Positions 24,967-34,338 are shown, counted from the stretch's first letter. The stretch is 64,000 nucleotides of DNA from JAICYJ01 sp963797565 (GCA_963797565.1 CAWCPM010000007.1:48983-112982), one strand, 5' to 3'. Notes: generated by a model not told the origin, from the letters alone. Numbers and translations: made by a program.

Positions 24967-27387
24967 TTGGTGGCGGCGAGTGCGCCCGCGGCGACCGCGA
25001 CGACAACCGGCTTCGGTTCACCCGCTCCAGGGCGACCCCTGTTGCAGTGGATGCCGGAGGAATTCGCCACTGGCCACACCTATACGCAGGCCCAAGCGGT
25101 AACTGCCGCAACGCGGTATGACGTCATCGTTGCGTATACCCAGGCGTTTCAGCCCTACGTGGCAGCGATGCGCGCTGCGAATCCGAACCTGGTCCTGCTC
25201 GCCTATATGAACGGCATGTTCGTGCCACCCGCCCAGGCCACGTCGTGGCCGGCCGATTGGTATTCCTACGATGCTAGCGGAACCAAGGTTCAGAACGCGC
25301 AAAACAAGAACTATTTGATGAACCCAAGCAATTCCGGCTGGGTTCAGAATCGAGCCACGATGTGCGCGAACCTGGTGTCGCAGAGCGGGTACGACGGCTG
25401 CATGCTTGACACGCTCGGTGTAGCTCCGCTCACCCCGGGCTACTGCACGGCGCTTCCGGTCAACCCCGCTACAGGCGCGGCATGGGCCCGCCCGGATTGG
25501 ATTTCGGCAACGACGCAGCTCTCACAATCCGTCAGGACCACCGTTTCGCCGAGTCTGGTGGTCGGAAACGGCCTGAAGGACGGGCCATCCCTTGGAGAGA
25601 GCAGCCAGTTGTTCAACGGCATGGATGGTGGCATCGCTGAGGGATTCCTCCGCACGTCGACCCAGTCGGCGAGTACCTACCCAAGTGTTTCGACCTGGCA
25701 GCAGAACGTCAACATGCTCCTGAGTCCGCCCAAGCCGGTGTTGGCTCTCACCAAGGTGTGGGCGTCCGCCACGACCGACCAGCTCAACCAGTGGCATCTC
25801 TACGCGCTGGCGTCGTTCCTACTCGGAACCGACGGTCGCTCCTACTTCTACTTCAGCTCGGCATCCTCAGAACCGCCAATATCGGTCGTTCCCTGGTCGG
25901 TCAACATCGGCGATCCTTCAGGGACGTACTCGCTCCAGGACGGCGCATACCAGCGTTCCTTCACGCAAGGGCGGGTGCTTGTCAACCCAACCGCCAGCCA
26001 GGTGTCGGTTCCGCTGTCGGGGACGTACGCGGAGATGGACGGCACGCAGGTGTCCGGCTCGCTCGTCATGCCGCCCAACACCGGGCAGATCCTCCAGACG
26101 CTTTCCGCTTCTGTGCCGGGTGCGCCGGTGGGGGTGTCTGCGACGGCTGGGGATGCGTCTGCGACGGTGAGTTTTTCTGCGCCGGGGAGTGATGGTGGCA
26201 GTGCGATCACGGGGTATACGGTGACGGCTGCGGATTCGACGACGCCGGCGAATGGTGGTCAGACGAAGGCGGCTGGTGGGAGTCCGGTGACGGTCACTGG
26301 CTTGACCAATGGTGATGCCTACACGTTCACGGTCACCGCGACCAACGGCGTCGGCAGCGGGCCTGCCTCGGCGCCGTCAAACAGCGTCACGCCGAGTGCG
26401 CCGTCTTCTGTGCCGGGTGCGCCGGTGGGGGTGTCTGCGACGGCTGGGGATGCGTCTGCGACGGTGAGTTTTTCTGCGCCGGGGAGTGATGGTGGCAGTG
26501 CGATCACGGGGTATACGGTGACGGCTGCGGATTCGACGACGCCGGCGAATGGTGGTCAGACGCAGGCGGCTGGTGGGAGTCCGGTGACGGTCACTGGATT
26601 GACCAACGGTGATGCCTACACGTTCACGGTCACCGCGACCAACGGCGTCGGCAGCGGGCCTGCCTCGGCGCCGTCAAACAGCGTCACGCCGACCGGCGCG
26701 GCGCTGCTCACCCTCACCACTCCCGCGCCCGCCTTCGGCGTGGCCAGCGTCGCCTACAGCTACCAACTCAACGCGACCGGCGGAAAGCCCCCCTACACCT
26801 GGGCGGTCACCTCGGGCTCCCTCCCGCCCGGTCTGCATCTCGCCTCCACCGGAGCCATCAGCGGCACACCGACATCAGCCGGAAGCTGGACGTTCGGGAT
26901 CATCGTCCGAGACGCCTCCACGCCGGCCAACTCGCTGACGTCCGCACTCACGCTCCAGATCTATCCCAAAGCAAAGAACGGCAGCGGCACCGCGAGCATC
27001 TCTCCGGCCACCGCAACCCATGGCTCGAGCGGAAACAGGTTCACGCTCACCTACAGCGCCCCCGCCACAGGCGCCCTCTACGACGGCAAGCTCAAAATAA
27101 CCGTCCCGAGCCGCTGGACCGCCCCCTCAACGACCTCCACATCGCCGGGCCTGGTCACTACGAGCATGGGTTCCCTATCGATCTCCAGTCAGACGATTAC
27201 GATCACCGGCCTACGACTGGCCCCTGGGACATCGTTTACGGTCATATACGGAAGCATCGCCGGTGGACAGAAGGGCGTGACCGTACCCTCCAGTACCGGC
27301 GTGTACACCTTTACGACCAAACAGGGATCAACGTCGAGTGCAAACCCGGTTAACCTGACGAACTCACCGACCGTGAGGGTCGGCTAG
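24967..27387 (+). CDS. Secreted putative glycoside hydrolase (GHL15-like) with two Fn3 domains and a putative Ig domain
   Basis: About 800 aa. The N-terminal domain (to about residue 375) resembles GHL15-type putative glycosidases: RPLLQWMPEEFATGHTYT, RYDVIVAYTQAF, PNLVLLAYMNGM, SGYDGCMLDTLG and VVGNGLKDGP read as barrel strands. Two fibronectin type III domains follow (about 382-580), then a He_PIG-like Ig domain with FGVASVAYSYQLNATGG and GLHLASTGAISGTP, and a C-terminal beta domain. The first usual start in frame is TTG 24967, but it cuts a good signal peptide whose RAFRIVLIGALLVAASAPAA is encoded from 24931 with ATC in the Met place, so the true start is unclear. Confidence 0.7.
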   Translation: MVAASAPAATATTTGFGSPAPGRPLLQWMPEEFATGHTYTQAQAVTAATRYDVIVAYTQAFQPYVAAMRAANPNLVLLAYMNGMFVPPAQATSWPADWYSYDASGTKVQNAQNKNYLMNPSNSGWVQNRATMCANLVSQSGYDGCMLDTLGVAPLTPGYCTALPVNPATGAAWARPDWISATTQLSQSVRTTVSPSLVVGNGLKDGPSLGESSQLFNGMDGGIAEGFLRTSTQSASTYPSVSTWQQNVNMLLSPPKPVLALTKVWASATTDQLNQWHLYALASFLLGTDGRSYFYFSSASSEPPISVVPWSVNIGDPSGTYSLQDGAYQRSFTQGRVLVNPTASQVSVPLSGTYAEMDGTQVSGSLVMPPNTGQILQTLSASVPGAPVGVSATAGDASATVSFSAPGSDGGSAITGYTVTAADSTTPANGGQTKAAGGSPVTVTGLTNGDAYTFTVTATNGVGSGPASAPSNSVTPSAPSSVPGAPVGVSATAGDASATVSFSAPGSDGGSAITGYTVTAADSTTPANGGQTQAAGGSPVTVTGLTNGDAYTFTVTATNGVGSGPASAPSNSVTPTGAALLTLTTPAPAFGVASVAYSYQLNATGGKPPYTWAVTSGSLPPGLHLASTGAISGTPTSAGSWTFGIIVRDASTPANSLTSALTLQIYPKAKNGSGTASISPATATHGSSGNRFTLTYSAPATGALYDGKLKITVPSRWTAPSTTSTSPGLVTTSMGSLSISSQTITITGLRLAPGTSFTVIYGSIAGGQKGVTVPSSTGVYTFTTKQGSTSSANPVNLTNSPTVRVG
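26110..26694 (+). repeat. Two near-identical 297-bp fibronectin type III repeats
   Basis: TCTGTGCCGGGTGCGCC begins at 26110 and again at 26407 (period 297 bp, 99 codons). Only a few bases differ (for example AAG versus CAG at the KAA/QAA codon). The first two thirds of each copy use G- and T-ending codons (GGG, GTG, TCT, GAT), unlike the C-ending codons on both sides, suggesting an imported module duplicated recently. Confidence 0.88.
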
Positions 27388-27424
27388 GCCGGTCGAAGAC
27401 CGAGGTCTGCGTAATTCCCGGGAG

Positions 27425-29488
27425 TCAGGCGTTGGGTCGACCGTGCGTGATCGCGGCCGGGTCGGGCTTGCCGGCCGGCGTGACCGGCACGAAGTCGAAG
27501 CCGTCCGGGGTGTTCAGATAGCCGTGTGCGGTGCCGGGGGCGCCCCGGTGGCCGTACTGCCAGACGATCCGCTTGGTGCGCGGGTCGATGATCACGACGC
27601 GATGGTTGTAGTCATCGTTGACCGCGATCATGCCGTTGGGCAGCATCGCCGCCAGGCTGGGGTGGTCGAGCATGCCCGCTCCGGAGCCAACGCGGTATCG
27701 CCACAGCACGCGGCCGGTGCGGCGGTCGAGGATGACGAGGCCGCCGGGGCTGGCGTAGTCGGCCAGCAGGATGTTGCCCTTCAGCGTCAGCTGCGGGTCT
27801 GACGGGTAGCTGACCGGCGCGTGATAGACCCGCACCAGCTTGCCCGACAGGGTGAACTCGTCCAGGTAGGAGCCGTTGATCTCGCTGACCAGGATGTGGC
27901 CGTCCGGCAGCGGGGTGTCGCCGTTGACGGCGCCCAGGTAGCGGGGCGGGTCGTGCACGCAATGGCCGGCCCGGCCGATCGAGCGGACGATGCGATGCCC
28001 GCGAATCTCGAGCACGCGGCAGTTGTACGCGTCGGCCACGATCACCATCCCATTGCTGAGCTTGTAGGCGTCGTCGGGCGTGTTCAGGTAGCCGGGCCTC
28101 GAACCTCTCACGCCCGCATGCCCGTAGCTCCAGATCAGCCTGCCGCGGGGATAGCTGATCATGACGATCTGGTGGTTTTCCTCCTGGTTGGAGATGATCG
28201 CGCGGCCGCCCGGCACGAAGAAGGTGTCGTCGTCGAAGAACAGCTTGTGCTGGCCGCGGCGGCTCGGGTAGTGCCACAGGAGTCTGTGCTTGGGGTTCAC
28301 GAGCAGAATCCGGTTGTTTCCGCGGTCGGCGATCAGCAGGTCGCCCGGCAGCGGGCCCGAGAACATCGACGGCCTGGCCGCGGCCGGTTTGGCGTGCGGC
28401 TTGGCCGGAGGCGGGCTGCCCATGCTGATCTGCAGCACGGTGCGGGTCGGGCCGGCGCCGGACGTGCCGCCGATCACCACGATCCGGCCCGGCAGGCTGG
28501 CCACGCCGGCGTCCGACAGCGGCGTGGGCAGCGTCGCCGCATGGTGCACCTTGCCGTCCGCCGTCACCGCCAGCACCGAGTCGACGGCCGCGCCGTTTCG
28601 CCCAATGCCCCCGACCACGTACATGACGCCGCCGAGCACGCCGGCCGAGGCGTGCATCAGTCCCTGCGGCAGCGTGCCGATCCGCGTGACCCTGCCGGTG
28701 GACGGTGCGAACCGGTAGACCGCCCGGCTGGGACCGGATTCGGCGCGGCCGCCGGCGATGATCACGTTCCCCGACAACGCCGCAACGGCGGCGTAGCGCA
28801 GCCCCTCGGGCAACCGCCCGGCGCTGCGCACGTGGCCGCCGTTGACGGCATAGATGTGATCCGACCACTGCGCGCCGGTGTAGCCGCCGACGGCGTAGCT
28901 GATGCCAGACACGGTCGCCACCGCCAGGTCGGAGAGCGGCGTGGGAAGCGCCCCGACCAGGTGGGTGGCGCGGCTGGCTGGGTCGAACGTGGCGATGCCA
29001 GAGGCGCTTGCGATGTTGCCGCCGCCCAGCACGTACAGCCGCCCGGCCGGCGAGGCGGCGGCCGCCGCGTCGTGGATCGCCACCGGCAGTCGCCCGGCGG
29101 TGTGCACCGACGATCCCTGCAACACCGAGATGGTGGCAGTCGACGACCCGGAGGCATCGAGCCCGCCGAACGCGTAGGCGCGGCCTCCCACCGTGGTCAC
29201 GGCCGCGTCCTGCACCGGCGCGGCTAGACGCGTCAGCCGGGTGACCCGAAGCACCTGCTTGGCCGGCGTGGTCGGCGCAGCGCCGGAGCCGCCGGTGCCG
29301 GCGGCGCTGCCCTGCGGCGTACCCGCACCGGAGGTGGCCGTGGTGTCGGTGTCGGCATCGCTCGTGCGCAGCGAATACACCGCGAACAGCACGGCGCAGA
29401 CCAGTACCACCAGCCCAGCCAGCGGCAGCCGCCGCCGTCGCCGCGCCCGCCGTTCGAGCACCCCGCGGTTGCGCGATTGACGACCCAT
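27425..29488 (-). CDS. Membrane-anchored protein with kelch-like and NHL/PQQ-like propellers
   Basis: A 687-aa protein. A very basic N-terminus (RRARRRRR) precedes one helix (about residues 22-42), then a Ser/Thr/Ala/Gly linker. Residues 80-350 form a kelch-type propeller, with repeated LPTPLSDLAVATVSG/AVGGY blades. Residues about 365-670 form a second propeller with GDLLIADRGNNRILLVNP, IVADAYNCRVLEI and IAVNDDYNHRVVIIDP, an NHL/PQQ-like pattern. It is probably displayed outside the cell with a recognition or scaffold role. No catalytic motif is seen. Confidence 0.8.
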   Translation of the reverse strand: MGRQSRNRGVLERRARRRRRLPLAGLVVLVCAVLFAVYSLRTSDADTDTTATSGAGTPQGSAAGTGGSGAAPTTPAKQVLRVTRLTRLAAPVQDAAVTTVGGRAYAFGGLDASGSSTATISVLQGSSVHTAGRLPVAIHDAAAAASPAGRLYVLGGGNIASASGIATFDPASRATHLVGALPTPLSDLAVATVSGISYAVGGYTGAQWSDHIYAVNGGHVRSAGRLPEGLRYAAVAALSGNVIIAGGRAESGPSRAVYRFAPSTGRVTRIGTLPQGLMHASAGVLGGVMYVVGGIGRNGAAVDSVLAVTADGKVHHAATLPTPLSDAGVASLPGRIVVIGGTSGAGPTRTVLQISMGSPPPAKPHAKPAAARPSMFSGPLPGDLLIADRGNNRILLVNPKHRLLWHYPSRRGQHKLFFDDDTFFVPGGRAIISNQEENHQIVMISYPRGRLIWSYGHAGVRGSRPGYLNTPDDAYKLSNGMVIVADAYNCRVLEIRGHRIVRSIGRAGHCVHDPPRYLGAVNGDTPLPDGHILVSEINGSYLDEFTLSGKLVRVYHAPVSYPSDPQLTLKGNILLADYASPGGLVILDRRTGRVLWRYRVGSGAGMLDHPSLAAMLPNGMIAVNDDYNHRVVIIDPRTKRIVWQYGHRGAPGTAHGYLNTPDGFDFVPVTPAGKPDPAAITHGRPNA

Positions 29489-29689
29489 CCGGCCGGAGGG
29501 TAGCTACCGACCGTGAACGGCTTCTTGTGAGCGGGCGGACACCAGCCTCCACTCGACGGGCATAGACTCAAAGTCGGACTGGGCGCTGCCCCTCGCACAC
29601 TGCATCGGGCACCTGTCCGGAACCTAGGCCCGTCGACCGTGAGTGGAGCACACCGCCGACGGGCCTTCCTGCGCGACGCCGCGCCACGC

Positions 29690-31843
29690 TTACCGGAAGT
29701 TGAACGTGAGCCGGTGCACCGAGCCGTCGGTCAGCTGCACCAGGAGCTGGCGGCAGCTGCCGCCGAAGGCCTTGGTCGTTCGCCACAGCAGCATCGAGTC
29801 ACCGCCGCCGTGGTTTCCCGGAACGCTCCAGTCGGCCGCTGTCAGGGACGGATCGCCCGCCGCCACCGTCGCGCTGCCGGCACACGCGACCGGGGCGACA
29901 CGGACGCCTGCGATCACATTCGCCTTTCCGGCTCCGCCAACCGCGAACCTGACCGGGATGGTGCGCCCGGCCTGAGCAGCGTTCGGGCGGTCGCCCGAAA
30001 GCGGCGGCTCCCAGCCCAGCCAGGGGAACCGCACCGCGTAGGTGACCGTCACGGTGGCATGGTTTCCGACCGCGTCGGTGGCGGTGACCGTGAAGCTGTG
30101 CGTGCCGGGCGTGGCGGTGTCGAGCGCGGCACCGTTGGCGACCGTGCCGGTGCAGGCGGCGACACCGGACCCGCCGTCGCTGCAGGTGAAGGACGCGTTG
30201 CGTGCCGCTCCGAGCACGACCGCGCTGCCGTCCAGCGGAGCCGCGATCGTGATCTGCGGCGCGCGCCGGTCGACCCGGATGCCGCTGATCGGCCCGGCCG
30301 TGGCGCAGTTGCCGGCGTGGTCGCATACCTGTACCGCGCCGGTGGCGGCGTTGGCCGTCTCGCTCCCCGCCGGCACCGAGGTGGAAAGGGCGAACGCGGC
30401 CTGGCCGGCGTTGGCGAGACCGCTGCCGGCGTCCGATGCCGTGCACCAAAGCGTGACGTTGTCGGCATGCCAGGCACCGTTGTCGGCGGCGCACGTCACC
30501 ACCGGCGCCGCCCGGTCGGCCGGGGGATCGAACGGTGATGCGAGGCGGACCACGTCCCAGCCCGTGCCGAAGCCGGTGGCGGTGTCACCCGCGACCATGT
30601 CCGGCGCGGTGGTGGCCAGGGCCACGAACCGCGCGTCCGCCGAGATCGCGGCTGCCTGGCTGATCTGGGTGGGGGATGCGGACGCCGACACCAGACGGGT
30701 CAGCCCGGACACGCGGTCGCGCACGAAGACATCCTCATCTCCGCCCGTGTCGGCCGGGTCGAGGTTGGTGGCCGAGGACTCGAAGGCCACGTAGCGGCCG
30801 TCGGCTGAGATCGCGGCGGCGCTCGAGTTGCCGTTGGCACCGAGTCCGGCGCTGTTCACGCTGATCCGCTCGGTGGTGCCGGCCGCCAGGTCGCGCACGT
30901 AGACGTCGTTTCCGCCGGTGTCGCCGGCGGCCAGCGGCGCTGCGGTGTCGAAGGCGACCACCTGGCCGTCGGCCGACAGCCCGCCCGGCTGAAGCGATGA
31001 GGCCGTGGCAGCCTGGCCGCCGCCTGCAGTGACGCTGGCGCGCACCGTCGACCCTGTCACGCGGTCGTGCACGAACACGTCGGCGGCGAGGTTGGTGTCG
31101 CCGGCCACCAGGTTCGGCGCGGTGCTGGCGAAGGCGACGTAGCGCCCGTCGGCCGAGATCGAGGATGCATCGCTGGCCCCGGCCGCCGCCTGGCTGCCGT
31201 CGCTTGCCACGCTCACGCGCTCCACCGCGCCGCTGGCACGCGTCCAGACGAACACGTCACGGCTGTGGTTGGTGTCGCCCGGGACGAGGTTGGATGCGGC
31301 CGAGGAGAAGCTGATCGCTCCGCCATCGGCGCTGATTCCGGATGCCGCCCCGCCGCTGGCGTCGTTGCCCTGGACGCCGCCGGCCGAGACGCTGACGCGG
31401 GTCGTCTGTCCGGTGGCGAGGTCGCGCTCGAACACGTCGGCGACGCCGTTCGTGTCGCCGGCCACCAGGTTGCTGGCCAGCGAGGTGAAGACGACGAAGC
31501 GCCCGTCGGCGCTGATGCGGGCGTTGGACGAGGCGCCATTTGCCTGCCCGCCGGCGCCGAGCGAGACGCGGGTGGTGGTGCCGGTGGCGAGGTTTCGGAC
31601 GAACACGTCACGAACGCCGTTCGTGTCGCCGGCCACCAGGTTGGGCGAGCCCGAGACGAAGGCAACCAGCGTGCCGTCGGCCGAGACGGAGATCCCATCC
31701 TGGGCCGTGGTCTCGTTGGCGGGCACGCCGCCGGTCGTGACCGTGACCAGCGCCGGCGGCACCGCCGCCAGCGCGCTGCCGGCAGTCGTCGCCACCAGTG
31801 CCACGGCAAGACCACACGCAAGCCGACTCGACGTAGTACGCAA
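29690..31843 (-). CDS. Secreted PD40 (TolB-like) propeller protein with Ig-like domains
   Basis: A 717-aa secreted protein. The TTG start at 31843 follows AGGAGG by six bases and gives a clean signal peptide (RTTSSRLACGLAVALVA...SALAA); the longer frame from 31954 would bury it. Residues about 35-440 contain at least seven PD40-like blades of the form ISADGRYVAFxSxAxNLVAGDTN-xDVFVRD. Two Ig/HYR-type domains follow, with CSDGGSGVAACTGTV and SFTVTATDAVGNHATV. A C-terminal domain ends LTDGSVHRLTFNF. No enzyme motif is present; it probably binds a surface or extracellular target. Confidence 0.8.
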   Translation of the reverse strand: MRTTSSRLACGLAVALVATTAGSALAAVPPALVTVTTGGVPANETTAQDGISVSADGTLVAFVSGSPNLVAGDTNGVRDVFVRNLATGTTTRVSLGAGGQANGASSNARISADGRFVVFTSLASNLVAGDTNGVADVFERDLATGQTTRVSVSAGGVQGNDASGGAASGISADGGAISFSSAASNLVPGDTNHSRDVFVWTRASGAVERVSVASDGSQAAAGASDASSISADGRYVAFASTAPNLVAGDTNLAADVFVHDRVTGSTVRASVTAGGGQAATASSLQPGGLSADGQVVAFDTAAPLAAGDTGGNDVYVRDLAAGTTERISVNSAGLGANGNSSAAAISADGRYVAFESSATNLDPADTGGDEDVFVRDRVSGLTRLVSASASPTQISQAAAISADARFVALATTAPDMVAGDTATGFGTGWDVVRLASPFDPPADRAAPVVTCAADNGAWHADNVTLWCTASDAGSGLANAGQAAFALSTSVPAGSETANAATGAVQVCDHAGNCATAGPISGIRVDRRAPQITIAAPLDGSAVVLGAARNASFTCSDGGSGVAACTGTVANGAALDTATPGTHSFTVTATDAVGNHATVTVTYAVRFPWLGWEPPLSGDRPNAAQAGRTIPVRFAVGGAGKANVIAGVRVAPVACAGSATVAAGDPSLTAADWSVPGNHGGGDSMLLWRTTKAFGGSCRQLLVQLTDGSVHRLTFNFR

Positions 31844-31993
31844 GCGGAACCTCCTACGAGTCCTACACGTCCCGGGCAAGAACCCCCGGAGGGCGCCACG
31901 CGGAAGCCTGCGCCCATCCCGTTCAACATCGGTCGGCGACGCGGATCGAGGCACCCCCGAGCGGGTGTGTTCGCATCACCCGTAGCGCAGCGG

Positions 31994-33046
31994 CTACTGG
32001 GTGAGCTCGACGGTGTAGGCGGTGTTGGAGCTGGGGTCGTAAGGTCCGGGCGTGCCCATGCTGGCCGAGCTGTCGAGGTTGACGAACACGCCGTTGACCT
32101 GCTTGCCGTCGCTGTTCGAGCAGTAGCTGGGGTTGGCCGGGTCGCCGCAGCTGGTGATCACGAACCAGGCGAAGCCGACCACCGTCATCGGGGCGCTGGT
32201 GCCGTTGGGCCACACGCTCTGGCCGGCGGGGTTTGTCAGCACCGGTACCACGACCAGCTGCGGGCTGTTTGGCTGCAGCAGGGTGTTGGTGCCGTCGGCG
32301 TTGAACTTGACGATCTGGCTGACGGTCTGCCAGTTGGTGATGCGGATGTTCAGTCCCTGCGACGTCGGGCCGGAGTTGTTGCCGGGCTTGGTGTCGAGCG
32401 ACTCGCCCACCGAGACGGGGCAGACCGGGGTGGTGCCGGCGATCTCGTCGGAGTAGACGCTGGCGCCGTTGGGCACCGGGCAGTTCGTGCTTTGCACATA
32501 AGGCAGGCTTAGCGCGCCATTGTTGGCGTTGGCGGTGTCCTTGGTGTAGATCGCGTAGGGCTGGTTGGGCACGTAGCTTGCCTTGAGGACGCCCCAGGGC
32601 ATGACGTTGATGCCGTTGACGGTCGTGAACGACTCGAGCGTGGCGCGGGCGGACCCCTTCACGGTGACCGAGTGGATGCCGAAGACGCTGGTGAACCAGG
32701 TCGCGACGCTCCGCGACGCGTTGACCGTGACCGAGTCGTTGGCGGTGAGGTTGGTGCTGTTCGCCACGGCGACGCTGTCGCTGGGGACGCCGTTCTTCAG
32801 GTACTGGGCCGAGGCGGTGCTACCGGCCGAACCCAGCCCGGCCGGAAGCTGACTGGCTCCGGCCAGCGCCGACGCGTCAGCGGCACTCTGCACCTGGTTC
32901 TTGTTCAGCGCCCAGAAGCCGTAGTCGATCGCAAGCCCGGCCACGCCCAGCAAGCCCATCAGGAGCACCACGAACAGGACCAGCGTTTGACCGGCCTCCC
33001 GGCCGTTCCCTGCGTTGTCGGTGCGAGAATGCCTGAATCGCGACAA
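31994..33046 (-). CDS. TadG-like membrane-anchored protein
   Basis: A 350-aa paralogue of the 21.1-kb protein. The N-terminus has REAGQTLVLFVVLLMGLLGVAGLAIDYG, one TadE/TadG-type helix, followed by FWALNKNQVQSAADASALAGASQLP. The extracytoplasmic region is rich in Asn, Thr and Val and has several cysteines. TTG 33046 follows AGGGG by six bases and is preferred to GTG 33115, which has no ribosome-binding site and lies at the edge of the repeat region. No other pilus genes are nearby. Confidence 0.78.
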   Translation of the reverse strand: MSRFRHSRTDNAGNGREAGQTLVLFVVLLMGLLGVAGLAIDYGFWALNKNQVQSAADASALAGASQLPAGLGSAGSTASAQYLKNGVPSDSVAVANSTNLTANDSVTVNASRSVATWFTSVFGIHSVTVKGSARATLESFTTVNGINVMPWGVLKASYVPNQPYAIYTKDTANANNGALSLPYVQSTNCPVPNGASVYSDEIAGTTPVCPVSVGESLDTKPGNNSGPTSQGLNIRITNWQTVSQIVKFNADGTNTLLQPNSPQLVVVPVLTNPAGQSVWPNGTSAPMTVVGFAWFVITSCGDPANPSYCSNSDGKQVNGVFVNLDSSASMGTPGPYDPSSNTAYTVELTQ

Positions 33047-33700
33047 AGAAGACCCCTGCTTTACATCGGCACGCCCTGCTAAAAACTTGACCGGTGGCCG
33101 TGGCACCGCTGTCACGGCGATGTTTCTCGCAAAAGCCCCCGCTTGCGCACGCCGCGGTCACGGCCGGTTACGCACCCGGCACCGGCCTGCAACGCACCCC
33201 GAAGCCGCCTCTGAGGTCTGATCGGGCGCGATCTGCGCAACCATCCCAATCGCGTGTCACGGCCGCCGTGACACGTGTCGCGGTGCGGTCACGAACCCGT
33301 GGCGGGGGCGGAAGCGGGGTTTGACTCCAATCTGGGCGCGGGCGGCGGTCGAATCCCGTGACCGTGCCGTGACGGGACTGGCGGTGGCGTCACAGCCTCC
33401 GTGGCACCGCTGTCACGGCGATGTTTCTTGCAAAAGCCCCCGCTTGCGCACGCCGCGGTCACGGCCGGTCACGCACCGGGCACGGACCTGCAACGCACCC
33501 CGAAGCCGCCTCTGAGGCCTGATCGGGCGCGATCTGCGCAACCATCCCAATCGCGTGTCACGGCCGCCGTGACACGTGTCGCGGCGCGGTCACGAACCCG
33601 TGGCGGGGGCGGAAGCGGGGTTTGACTCCAATCTGGGCGCGGGCGGCGGTCGAAGCCGTGACCGCGCCGTGACGGAGGTGTCGCGCCGGCGTAGGGGCGG
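33047..33700. repeat. Non-coding region with a ~275-bp direct repeat (301-bp period) and many GTCACGGC sites
   Basis: A block starting GTGGCACCGCTGTCACGGCG at 33100 recurs at 33401 and matches closely for about 275 bp (roughly 95% by eye). Each copy contains a perfect 11+1+11 palindrome, CGTGTCACGGC-C-GCCGTGACACG (33253-33275 and 33554-33576), plus further GTCACGGC or GCCGTGAC half-sites at about 33111, 33157, 33366, 33412, 33459 and 33667. No family-like coding sequence is seen. It lies upstream of the TadG-like gene (minus strand) and downstream of the GFA gene. Confidence 0.8.
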
Positions 33701-34126
33701 TCACGCCCCCGGCGGCCGAGCCTGCGGGTAGCGCGGCACACCGTCGTCGGGGATCGGCTCCCACGGCGCGGCGTAGGCCACGTACTGCCGCCACTCCATC
33801 TCCAGCCCAGGATCCTCGTCCAGCGCACCCAGCCGCACGCTCATCACCTCGTGCCGCTCCGGATGCCGGCTGAACAGGGCCGACCCGCAGGCCGAGCAGA
33901 ACAGCTTCTCGAAGCCGCCGTCGCCGGGTGCGTAGGCCGTCACCAGCTCCTGCCCGGACGTCACCCGCAGCGCGCCGGGTGGGATCCGCGCCTGTGCCGA
34001 CGCGGCCGTGCCGGTGCGCCGCTGGCAGCGCGTGCAGTGGCAGTAGCCGGCGTTGAACGGCGGCTCGGTGATCTCGAACCGCACCGACCCGCACAGACAG
34101 CCACCGGTGATCGGCCCGTCTGACAT
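33701..34126 (-). CDS. GFA/CENP-V domain protein
   Basis: A 141-aa zinc-binding protein of the glutathione-dependent formaldehyde-activating (GFA)/CENP-V family. The zinc cysteines are visible in GGCLCGSVRF, YCHCTRCQRRTG and FCSACGSALF. Its length is typical of the family. ATG 34126 is the natural start, two residues before the first conserved strand. It runs antiparallel to the following 48-aa gene. The family's reactions are diverse, so a formaldehyde role is not implied. Confidence 0.9.
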   Translation of the reverse strand: MSDGPITGGCLCGSVRFEITEPPFNAGYCHCTRCQRRTGTAASAQARIPPGALRVTSGQELVTAYAPGDGGFEKLFCSACGSALFSRHPERHEVMSVRLGALDEDPGLEMEWRQYVAYAAPWEPIPDDGVPRYPQARPPGA

Positions 34127-34191
34127 CGCCGCATCCTAGTCACTGCCGCGACGCTGAGCCGGATAGCGAGGCCGGACTATCATCCAGGAGG

Positions 34192-34338
34192 ATGACGCGG
34201 AACGACCGCTCCCAGCCGCCCGACCCGCAGGCCGATCCCGATCAGCCTCTGGACAAGGGCGAGGACCAGCTCGACCAGGCCCTCGAGGAGACCTTCCCAG
34301 CCTCCGACCCCGTCTCCGCCGAGGTGCCCGGCCGGTAG
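34192..34338 (+). CDS. Small acidic conserved protein, copy 1 (48 aa)
   Basis: A 48-aa acidic protein whose second half, LDQALEETFPASDPVS, matches a motif I recall from small conserved bacterial proteins of unknown function. The same protein, differing at one residue in the middle (D/E), is encoded in the second unit (41,426). AGGAGG directly abuts the ATG, so spacing is poor. Its last 97 bases overlap the 3' end of the O-antigen ligase gene on the other strand. It is too short for confident prediction, but conservation in both copies supports it. Confidence 0.6.
   Translation: MTRNDRSQPPDPQADPDQPLDKGEDQLDQALEETFPASDPVSAEVPGR

Noticed and set aside
27612..29552. 646-codon frame antiparallel in phase to the kelch/NHL gene
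   Set aside because: The same strand's other frame has regular propeller repeats and a membrane helix; this one is a low-complexity shadow.
33100..33677. CRISPR array
   Set aside because: There are only two long repeats with no short regular repeat-spacer pattern and no cas genes in the window.
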